This document shows, piece after piece, positions 39,301 through 51,300 of a DNA stretch of 64,000 nucleotides. The notes beneath the pieces were generated by a model. That model had not been told where the DNA came from, did no database searches, and worked only from the letters and a program-made list of their open reading frames with translations. The position numbers and the translations under genes were made by a program. This stretch comes from Serilophus lunatus (lineage: Eukaryota; Chordata; Aves; Passeriformes; Eurylaimidae), in the NCBI GenBank assembly GCA_013399895.1, contig VXBA01001575.1, positions 998,566-1,062,565 of the forward strand. The letters run 5' to 3'. Within the stretch, counting starts at the first letter, position 1. Every line of letters starts with the position of its first letter.

Positions 39301-42300
39301 TTCCTGTTCCATCTACCTTTGGTGGAATATCATATGTAAAACATTATCCACTGAGGCTACGTGTTACGCTCAGTAATAATCTGAAGTATTTTATTAAGCA
39401 CAAAATCATGCATTCCCATCATTTAAAAACCTATGACAAATAAACAAATGGAAAATGGAAAGACATGGTGACATTATGCAGAAACCAAAAAATTCCATGG
39501 ATTATGGCTTTTTCCATACCTCAGAAATATATTAAGCTATGTAAAACAGCCATGTAGCTTTAAAGCTTTTTTTTTAGAGCAATACATCCAAGTTGCAGAA
39601 TATATCAGGACATTCATAGACTATAGTCTAAGAATAGCTGTGTATTTAAAAATAAAGAATTTAAATTAAAAATAAGAACTATTTAAAATCTCTGGTATTA
39701 CATACATAGCATAACAGAACAGACTGAAAAGTATTATACATTTTAACATATAGGGGCAAGTAAAACTGATCATACCACACACTCAGAAGATGTAGACATC
39801 AGTGTATGCATCATCGTACCAAAGTAAGCCTTGTCAGCTACAGCTGTCATTTCTGAAGAGGAAGGCAGAACCATTCTTCCACTAGAATGAGATAAACCTG
39901 TTGTCATTCTCTCTGTGGCCTCTGTTAAGCTAATATAATGTTTAATGGGTTTCTGTGTTGGGATTTTGGACCTATCTGATGTTGTTACACCTGGGATTCC
40001 AGAAAGAGAGATATGTTTTACTGAGGTTGTATTTCTTGAAAAAAGCAAACTCTGAACTGTAGTTAATGGCAAATAAGGTAGGGAAGATTTGTCAGCTGTG
40101 GTTGGTTTTGTCTTGGTAGCATTTCTTTGCTCATGCGAAATCTGATCACTTTCTAGAATATCCACAGTTCTTTCATATGAGGTTGAGTATTTAACTTCTG
40201 AAGCTGTATATGAGGTACTATTCATCTGTGACAATGGACTTTTCGTACCAGTTGTTTTTATTATAGTACTTTTTGGAGTTTTAGTGCTCTGTGAAGGTTG
40301 AGTTACTGCAGTTGTAAATAAAGATTTGTGTGCTTCTGTGGTGGTAGGAAATGAAACTGAAGCCATATAAGAATCCAAATCATCAATGAAAGAATCAGTA
40401 GGTTTTGTAGTAATCCTAGAGGCTAGAGTAGTGCTTGAAGTAACTAATAAACTCGCTGAAGAGCTAAGTGGTATTTTTGCAAAAATATAAGATGCTTTTG
40501 AGGATGTGGAATTCACTGTTGTGTTCACAATCACTGGTGTAGTGGATTGAGTGATGATTCCAGCTGATACGGCTGATATTGTTCCATCTTCTCCTGAGGA
40601 ACTTACTGAAGAACTCTCTTTTCCTAGAGAAACATTAGAGATATGAGTGGTCTTAGTAGGAGGTGAGGGCATAGAGCACTTTCTAAAGTGACTTCAGGAA
40701 CTGTAGGCGTTAGTAAAGAGGGCATTACAACAGATGACTTTAGAGCAGCTGAAAGGTTGGTAGAAGGGCTTATATTTAAAGTGAATATAGAAAAATCCAC
40801 AGAAGTTGAAAGGCCTATATCTGGAATTTTTTAAGTTCCTTGTGTATCTAGAAGTGAAACTGATGCTTGGGTAGCAGTTATATTTTGTGTTAGTGATGAT
40901 GTGCTATTGACTATGGAAATCAACGGAGGAATTGTAGTTTGAAATGTCACATAAGATGGTACAGATATTTATAAGAAGATTGTAAATAAAGATGATGACC
41001 TTGTAAGAGAAAGACTTTAGGAATGAAAGTGCCTAAATTTTGAGCCTCAGGGTCAGTTCTCAATTCTCTATCTGAACTATTTGGGTACTCTGTAATTTCT
41101 GAAGTGGTTATTGAGGTAGCCTTTAGAGGTAACACCAATGTCCTGAGAGGGAGGACTGTAGACATAATGGATTTCACTGGTTTTTTAGAAATGGATGACA
41201 CTGAAAATAAATGGATGTGCATTATCTACTTACTTTCCGTTCATGATTTATTTACTGTAGAAGCATCAAAGATTGTTGAATTGAGTAGAGGAGTGAAAGC
41301 AGCAGAAGGCATTTTATAAAGACTCTTGGAGGCAACAGCGACACCTGCCATAGCTTTGGGCATCAGGGAGGTAATCAAAGAATGCACTGGTATAGATATG
41401 TGTGTGTTATGGAAGGACTCAAAGAAATGCTTATAGGGATTTGAGAGGCAACTTGAGGTGAAGATACAGTCATTATTGTCAGAGCAGCAGAAATACTGCC
41501 TTTTTAAATGAAGTTTTCTGCTTGGGAACAGTCACTGAAATTTGCACTGAAGATAAAAATGGCCCTGAAGAAAAACTAGCCAAAGAACTTGCATTTAATG
41601 ATATCAGAGAACTTTTACACAAGAGCTTTGCTGTTTTGACATATGAAACTGATTAATTGAGGAAAACTTGTCTCAAAGCTAGCTAATCGAGTAGTTATAG
41701 AAATTTGAGGAGCAGTTGAAGTCAATGCAGAAATGGATGTTGGGTGAACTGCAGTTTGATCAATGCCATATCTAGTTTTAATACACAAAGTAGATATAGG
41801 AGAAGTAGATGTGCTTAATGTCAACTGTCGACCTAGAAGAAATACAGGTCTTGTGAAAGTTGCTCTGCCAGCCAGCAAAGCAAAGACACTTCAGAGAATA
41901 TTTCTGCTCCCTTAAAAAGCCTTACTGAAAGCGTTCCTCTTCCCAACCCCTGCAGTCAGCTCTGAAGTGACAAAAATGGATTGGAGGTTAAAGTTGTTAA
42001 TGATGAGGTAGGGACAACTGTTCCAAGGTGATTGATTGATGTTGCAAGTGAGGATGGAACTACCAATAGGGAGGTGGGTGTTAATAATGCAGAACGTGTT
42101 GGAATAGGACTTGCACTGAGCAGAGTTGTTGGCACTGATACTGTAATAGGTAAAATTAAAGATGTATTAAAAGTGACAGTATGTGATGTGACTGCTGAGG
42201 CTTGGAGAAGAGTTGGAAAATCTGTTGAAGAGGTGAGTCTGAAAAGGACAGTAGGGCTGGGTGTGCTGTGAAGAACATCAGAAGGCTTCACTGTACTTGG

Positions 42301-45300
42301 TAATGAAAATGTTGAGTAGGTGGCTGCATTAGATGCTTCCAATGAATAAAAGTCTGTAATGGACTGTGCTGACGTATTCATTCCTGTTAAAGTTGTGTTT
42401 GCCTTCGTGGTTATTTTGTCTGTCAGACTGATATGAGTTGGTTCATTCTCTGAAGTAACAAATAAAGGAGATGTCTGAGGAAATCTCTCCATGGTAGTCA
42501 TGTGAGAGATTAACAATGAAGGTTTCATTCCAATTTCTGATTCTGTAGGTGTCACAGGTATGCCTAAAAGGAAAAATGCATGTTTCATTGTCTTTTTTGG
42601 ATTATTAGTAAAGCAAAATAGCAACATCTATCTCTACTCAAGTCCCATTTAAATATTAGCAAATTAGAATTTGCCTATGGTTCCATGTTGCCTGATGACT
42701 TTGAGGAAATCAGCTGACTCAATTTTCTAGTTTACTTTGCAAATTAATTAATTAATTTTTTATTATTACTGAAAACCTTGATTTTGCAGAGCAGTTTTGA
42801 AGCAATAAGGCAATACCATAGAAAATTCAGTATATCCAAAATAGTAAAATATTTTGAATACCAAGCACAATGTATTTAATTCAAAATCTGTAAAATAAAA
42901 CAAGACAAAGTATTAAATGTAATTTTAATATTAAAAGAATACTGTACCCCCAAAAATAATGTCGTTTCTTTACACACCAGAAATTATGCAATAGATATTT
43001 TGAATTTGTTAGTAGTGTTCCATCATCTAAAAAGATGAAACTTTTTGCCACAGCAGTATTTTTTTCAATCGAGATCTTTCTCTTATATATGTATAATGTA
43101 CAAATATAGTTGTCATGAATATAATGTCATGACAAAGGTTAAATTTAACCCACAGTTAGAGAAGTTAAAGAACTTAGTTTTAAATATGGCTTGTCTGAAT
43201 GTAGAAACTGTATTTTGGATGACTGGAAATGAAGTCTATGTTCCAAGGAGACAATCTTCAATAGAAAGATGTTCTGATAAAGCATATAATTAAAAAAAAA
43301 ATAAAATTCCAAAACCAACCAAACAAAAAACAACCCAACAAACACAAGCCAACACACACATTTGAGTAGAACTTTTCTGTAATCTCTAGAGTAATATATA
43401 AGTTTAGATCAGTATAATAAAATACACTTACAGTCTTCTGGATAAACACATCTAAGTGTGACCTCATCGAGGATCATGTTTTTGGGACAGTATGGCATAC
43501 ACCCTTCAACCCTGTAAAATATTGTATAGTCAATTCTAAAGGAATAGTGGAAGTATAAATTAATTTTAAATTATTTTACTTTGGCAAAATAAAACATTTT
43601 CATTTCTCCCCATCACAGTTCTGAGAATTTTCCAGTGTAATGGCAAGCACAGCATTTTGATGCATTTGAGGGTCAAAAATTTATTGAACAGCACAGTTCT
43701 GTTTCTAAATTGTTAATAATCAATACTTTTGCATAGGCTGATGACAATTGTTTTGGACCATTCTGCTTTCACAATCAGGTGGAAGTTTAGATCCCTAAGC
43801 AGAAAGGTTTCCCACAGAATGATAAATGTTCATTTGAAACATTAAAATATTTAGACTGACTCCATAGAAAGTCTTTTTCTTGTGTACTTTCAACATAGAG
43901 TGCAAACAAGTCCGTATAGTCCAATGCTTTTTCATTTCGGGGGGACTTTTAAATTAGAAAATCATGACATTAACTGCCAGTGTGCCCCTAGGGAAAAAGC
44001 TAAGAATATGAATAGAGAAAATTAGGAATATTAGTAATATATCCTAATCATAAACTGCATATGCCTAGGGAGGTAGTCTGAAATTCAATATATCCTTTCT
44101 TTTCCATCACATTGTGCCTTTAGTTTTTAGGCATTTTTTCTTTCAGTTTGTTGATGTTCCATAGATGCCAGGGAAGAATCGTGGAGACAGGAAATCTTGT
44201 TACTGAGACACAAGTTAATACCACCCGTGTGAAATCTCTCTCTTCAAGATAATTATCATCTCTTAATAAAAAAGTACCCTCCACTTACAGGAGAGGGCGT
44301 ATTCCTCCCTTACTATACCTATAGTTTTTGATCTCTGTCACATAAACACCAGAACGATGTAGCCATTTTAGCATCATGGGATGCTGGTTTACCATGTGAA
44401 TAGTCCATAGAAAGTCCATAGATGGAAATAGCCTTCATTTAATTTAATGACTCTCTACTTAACTGCTACCAGAAGGTAATCCTCCGGGCTAAATACAAAC
44501 TCTCTTGTTTTTGTGTTGAAAGATCCCGTATAAACAGGAATATATACCGTGGGAAAAAGAGGCTTGTTACAAATGTTTTTATGTGATTTGCAAGAGTTTC
44601 TCACAAGAGTGATACTGAAATCTAGATGAGTAAAAATGAATGGATATTGCAACTGCAGTAATTTTCAGAAAGCAAACAGTATGCATACTACAAAAACAAC
44701 CCAGTAGCAATACAAGCTGAATTTTACTTACGGAGGAAGGAATTTACATGCTATTCCTTCAGGATCGCTACATGTCTTAAAACAAGGATTAGCACAAGAT
44801 TCATATCGCCATTCACAGATCCTTCTATATGGGATAGAAGCACTGAGTTCTGAGAAAGAAGGAAAGGGTATTATTTATTGATTGCATAGTCAATAAACAA
44901 TAAATTTACAGCTTTTTCTATAACATACATTGGGATTTTCAGACAAGTGAAAAATTTAAAACTAAGTAGACAATTCTTCAGAACTTTCAAATAGGTGAGA
45001 TTTTTGTTCAGTTTCAAGTATTTTAAATTTGTTCAAGCCAAAGGACACTTCAAGCCTCAACAATAAAAACAGCAATTCACTTTTAAAGATATTCTATTTA
45101 AAATTCTTAAAAATCATAGTGAAGATACTGTTGGTTGCAGAAGCAATACAATCACCCAATTCATTTAAAAGAATATATATCTGTAGATCACTAATAAAAT
45201 GTTAACAAGCATCCTTCTGTGACGTGCCACTTTCATTTTGAAAGCATAAACCAATGAAAATATATTTCAAAAATAAACTGATCATCATCTGCAATACTTA

Positions 45301-48300
45301 GAAAATAATAGCATTTTGAAATTGAATGGAAGACAGAGAGTAAAAAAAAAAAAAAAGAATATTTGTTACTATTGCTGATGAAAACAAGTGCTCTGAAGGC
45401 AAGCAGAAAAAATTACTTATGCCTGAGGATTATGCTGAATTTACCTTCAATGCTAAAGCTAGTTAAATGTTTGAATTCTTCTGAATCATCGTACTTTGCC
45501 ACTTTAACACTGGACGAGGTGAGAATGATGAAAAAGCCTTTTTTGCTGTGCAGTTCGAAGGCACTGAGCCCTGGCCTCCAGAGACCTTGGTGGTGGAAGA
45601 AGGTGGCTCGTCTCTGAAAGGAGGCGCTTGCCTGCCATTGTTCCAGTCCAACAGTTTCATTGTCATGTACGCACAGAAAGTAGTTTGGTCTTTCAGCAGA
45701 TTCAAGGGAAACAAGAGAGAGAGCTTCCACAGAAGAAAAAAAAAATAATAGTATGATTTTCACAGTAAACAATTTACAATTGAGATTAAATTCTATTTAT
45801 TGGCTGCTAAGTGGCTTCTTTTAAACACACACACACAAAAAAGTATTTCAGATTTATGTCACACAAAAGAGTGTTAGAAATGTCTAAAAGAGACTTCATA
45901 TGAACACATAATCCAGAACACCCAGGTAGTTTATCAATTAGATCAAAACTATATTCAGCCTACTGTTACCAGCCTTCAAAATGATTCATAAGCAGTCTCA
46001 GACTGGGACTTTCTCAAATTGAGAGTTTTTTTCTCAACTTTGGAGAATTGTCTGACAACTCAGTGATACCTCAATTTCATTAGCAAATAATATCAAATTT
46101 TAAGAACATGCTTGACTTCATCTTTTAATCAGGCTTCTTTTTTTACATACAGTCATACCGCAATGCCATAATGAATGCCAGAAATCAAAAGTAAAGAAAA
46201 TTCTCTGAAAATGTAAAAACCTGTAAAAAGACTGACTTCATACTTGATTTTCAACATGAATAAAGCCTTGAAGTGTCTTTAATCTAAATGAATACTATTC
46301 CATTTCTCATGGATATGAAAACTACCTGTGTACTGCACAGATACAACGAATGTTAGTTGGAGAATTGACAAGACTGAATTAATTCTTCCATTTTATGTAT
46401 TCTTCATTTCAAAACCACATCTAAAACTCTAATGTCCTCACTGAAAAAAATTCAAATGCTTTCAAACTTACTTCACTTTCCTGTGAAGACACCCTTCTCT
46501 ATGTTGATTTTTAAGGGTTTGGGATTTTTTCAACAAATTAAATTATGCGAGAAACCGATAAGAAAGATAAGAAAACGTGTATTGATTTAGTTGGCACAAA
46601 CTTCATATATGTGAAGAAAGGAAAATATATGCAGAAAGGAAAAATATTTAAACATATTTATTGTTGGTTGCATAACTTGGATAAGTCTTTGATAAATGAA
46701 GATAGAGCATAGGAAAGCTGTTCACCTAAGAAACAATCTTCTACATTATGTAGAGATACTGTTTACTAACAATTCAGAAAACAGATTGCTCATTCTAAGT
46801 TCACATTTTCTAGTCCAGTGAAAGTAAAAAATAAGAAGAAAAGATAAACTAGAACTGATTTTCCTGGAGACAAAAATATCCTGCATTGACCTTCAGTGTT
46901 GATACTTGCCAGATATATGTGCAAAATTTTCCAGTTTCCAGTTATACAAACTAATTTTTTTCACAAAGGTGTTCTACTCACTTATATTTTTAATATCTCT
47001 AAATCTTTGAGAAGTCAGCTTTATATCTGTCAGTGAGGTTTTCTAATGTTAAAAAAATAAATACTAAACTCCTCCTCAGTTTTGAAATTGGCCTCTTCAT
47101 TCTCACTTATTCCAATAACTAAAAATATCTAGACTATTTTAGGATATTTAGAAGATGCAGCAAAAATCATTCTTATAGTCTGAGAGATATATATTCCTAC
47201 TTGCAAAACTGCTGAGAACACTTACATAAATCTTTATCTCTGAAAAGACCTGGAGTTATCATGAAACTGAAAATTACATTTCCATATGCTCCAGTTCTAG
47301 GCAGGGGAAATATCCTTCTACTGGATACATTAGCCCCGATAATTGTGTCATTCGCTCCAAAACTTGCCAAAATATAGGGTCCTTCACCAAGACCTAAAGG
47401 AAGAAAAAAATCAAGTAGAAAAAGAAAAATCCTCATTTTATAACATACAAAACTGAAACCGTAATTTTCCACTTGGTTCCACTTGATAGTGGACACATGA
47501 ATAAACACTGTCCTTGACTTTAGGCAGCTAAGCACCACACACCTGCCCATTTCCTCCACACTCCCCAAGAGAATCAGAGGTGAAGGACTGAAAAGAAACT
47601 CGTGGGTGGATATAAAGACAATTTAATATTGGTTTGGGTTTGGTTTTAAAGAAAGAAAGAAAAAGAAACAAAGGAAAACAATTGCAAGAAAAGTGATGCA
47701 AAAAAACCCCAATACCTCATCACCAGCTGACCAATGCCTAGTTGCACCTTGAGAGACCCTGAATACTTCCCCTCCAGTTTTTCTTGCTGAACACAACATC
47801 GTATGTTCTGCAACATCTCTTTCATCAGCTTAGGTCAGCTGTTACAACCATGTCTCTTCCATCTCCTTGTACACTCACAGCCTGCTCACTGGTGAATCAG
47901 CATGAGGACCAGAAAAAGCCTTGATGCTGTGTAACCAGTAGCTAAAACACCATTTTTATCATAAATCAAAAATAGATCATCATATTAACTGTATGAAGAA
48001 AACTACTTTTATCCAAGCCAAAACCAGTACTCCTTCCTACTTTTTCATAGAATTTTAGAATCTTTAATGTTGAAAAAAACCTTTAAGATCATCAAGTCCA
48101 ACCATTAACCTACCACTACTATGATGTTCACCATTAAACAATGCCCTCAAGCATTTTTGAGTAAGATAAAATTCCCTATTATAAAGTAAATATATCTAGT
48201 TATACCTAGCAAGATCTACATGCTATTACTGTACTGGACCAGACAAGAGGAGAAAAAAATATCTATATGATGCTCATAGAATGCTAGCTGGTAAAAAAAG

Positions 48301-51300
48301 ATATATTAAAAGCCACACACATATCATTGCATTTAGTCAAGTTTCCCTTCCTTTTTAAAATCTTGCTCCTTACAAAACATGTGCATAGTATCCAAATATT
48401 AGAGCGGATGACACAGGAATTAATTTTGTTAAATGAATACCACTCTCCTTCTAAGGTACTGTCCTTCTTACAGTACATTATTTGCGAGATTCGTGCATAA
48501 AATACTTAACCTATCAATTTAAAAATATTGTAGGTCCCAGTTCTGAAATTTACAGCACAAGCACAAGCTAACATCCTTCTAGAGCTTATCCCTATGATAC
48601 ATCGGGATACATAGGGACTTCTATGATACATTATACACTGGATTACTCCACCCTCATATTGAACTTTATGAGGTTATTAATTGAGGCATTAGGGATTACT
48701 GAGATCATTAAATACAGCCGGGCCACTGACCTTCACTCATTAAAAATAGAAGCAATGTTAAAACTACATACATCAAGTCAAAGATAAAGCCCATAAATTA
48801 ATTCAACTGAGTTTTTAAGACAGGAATATCAAATACTACATACCTTGATTGTAATATTCACAGTCATAAGCTACATGAAAAAGAAAGCAAATACTTTATT
48901 ATTACAAAGTAACACGAGAACCCATGCATATCTGCATCCTAAAAAATTTAATGTTCACTTTCAGCAGAAGTTTCATCTCCCATGAGATATTTCAGTCAGT
49001 GGTTTTACTTCCTTAGACTTTTGTTCAGTGACATACATTTGTATTTAAATAGACATGTCAGGACAGCATACAAGCATAAATTATTCTACAGCCAAGAACC
49101 CTTCTTGCTGTCAATAAATAGAAAAATGGACTAGATCTCTTTGCAGCCCTACGCAGAACACTGGACATACCCAGTGGTGTGTTTCCAACAGATTCTGCAC
49201 TAGCACACCCTGAGCACAGTCAGCCCTCTTCAGTAATGCTGCAAATTTAGGTGTATAAGGCTAACACTGCTAACAGACAAACAGCTTGAAAGATGTGAAG
49301 TACGTTTATTATCCACCTGCCTCTGTCACATTTGCATAGTTGGGCAGCAAAAAGGCCAAAGATGCCTCAGAGATGAGTTCTAGTGTGAGGCCAGCTCAGA
49401 TACATACCACAGAGCAAAGGAGATCGCCAGTGAATCACTGCTCCTTGCTGGCAGCACTTATGGGCATAAGCTGCAATACTGGTACATAAACACTCACAGT
49501 CCCCACCAAGATTGCAGTTGCATGTATCTGTGTGACAATTTTTGATAAAAGAAGTCACATCGATCTGTAGAGGAAAAAAAAGAAAACAAGAAAAAAAGAT
49601 GTGACTTAATTGCATGAGCTGTACAAATTCCTGTGGCAGCATTTCAGCAAGAGTCATATTTCTGGATTGACTGAAAGAATTAAACAAAACAATAAGGTGT
49701 TTTTCAAAGTTTGGACATATTCCCACACAAAAAGTACTCTTTGAAAGATCAGCTTATACGTATCTTACAGGTCAAAAGAAAATTTTAATCACTGACTACT
49801 AAGAAACATACCCGTCTACACACTTGCTGTTCATCAGTCTTGGAGAGTATATGGAAGCTGGCAGTTCTGCTTTTTTTATAAGGCAAATACTGCCATCTAT
49901 AGTCATCCTGACAGTTTTGCATGAACAACAACAAAGCCAGAGCTATATATATATGATTACCAAGTAATTAAGGTAATAATTTGTAGAGGGGGTTTTGCCC
50001 AAAGAGAGAAAGTTAAAGCACACTGGTGACATTTTGCAGAAAAAATATTTCTGCACTTATCAAGATTTTAATATAATTTCCCCACAAAACTTCATTTGAT
50101 TAGAAACTCACATCATCACTCTAAAATCCTATCACTATTATTTCATGGGTTTACATAATACAATATTTCTTGAATTTAAATCATCTTTTCTGTAATGTTG
50201 AGCAACGTTTCCAAAACAGTGTTCTTACTCAACACATGGAATGTTTAAAGCAAAGCTTTTCTTCAGTTTAGTCTCTGGTCTAGCTCAGTTGTAGAGCACT
50301 CAAATGGCACGCGTCAGATTACAGAAATACCATCAACGGCAACAAAGCAGCACTTATCTAACACAGAGACAGCTTCTCGGCTGGCAGTTGCTAGAAGCTG
50401 GCAGGAACTGTATCAAGATTGATTTTCTCCCTTTGGTGGAGAGAGATTGCTTTCATTCTTTTTTCTTATTTTGAAAACAGGGATACTACTGGGGACATGG
50501 GGGACACACATGAGCATTAGCTCCATTTAAAATGGCTGTAGTAGCTTTGCAGGAATCACTAAATAGCAGATTGGCTCCAAAGACCTCAACCTGTCTCATG
50601 CCTGCAGGACAGCATCTCTCCTTAGGTCTGCAATATCCTGCTGTTGTGACAAACTGGGTGCCTCAGGTCGAAGTTCCTGCTGAGCTCAGGAATTACAAGG
50701 AAGATCTTTCTTTCAGCAAGTGTTGATGCCTCTCAGACCCTGCTGAATTCAGTGCTTATCCGGGCAACTGCAATCCATCAGTTGCTGGCAGCCAGAGATG
50801 CAAGATTTTATCTTCCTGAGGACTGGGGTTTCCAGCCTGGAATGAACTCTGAGACCCCATGTCCCACAGGCAGGAGCTTTTACCTCCATGCACAGCAGGA
50901 TCCTCCGTCATCCTTAGAGCAATAGGAAGAGTGCTGCTCCAAGCATGTCTGAAACATACATCTATGTTTTCTGTTCTTTCCATGCCCTTAATGTCAGTTT
51001 CTGCTTGAGCTTTTTTCTTGGCACCCAATTCCCCACCCATGCAACTACCAAGCTGCTAAAGATGCCCTTCATAGGAGGTCATTTTACATTCCCATTTTCA
51101 GGAGCTGCATTTTCACATGCTGATAAATAGGTTTTAAAAAAAAACATGAAAGATGTTTGCTTTACTGGCTGTCCCATACATGATAGATAGGTACATGAGA
51201 AAATGCTTGACTACTAATTAAATGACATTTTGCACCTGCATACATTTTTAACATAATTATGCTAAATTTTGGCTTAATATTTGGAAATTTTAATCACAAA

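Larger units (their letters stand above)
26384..39775. other. OTOGL central introns
   Basis: Introns over 300 nt: 26384..27351, 27587..28752, 28855..29212, 29321..29628, 29734..30576, 30790..31215, 31402..31734, 31877..33647, 33863..35983, 36174..36811, 37051..38069, 38213..38917 and 39096..39775. AT-rich, no repeat family recognised. The plus-strand frame 37346..37675 (109 codons) has no recognisable domain. Confidence 0.55.

Noticed and set aside
40600..40640. Internal acceptor (tgtttctctag at 40624) that could let splicing bypass the broken middle of the mucin exon
   Set aside because: The site looks strong, but joining it to the preceding exon (43432..43511) creates a TGA at the junction, and I found no good internal donor in the first open part.
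50278..50322. tRNA-like text (ctagctcagttgtagagcac)
   Set aside because: Resembles the D-arm and A box only; no T-loop box, no acceptor stem pairing. Probably chance or an old tRNA-derived relic.
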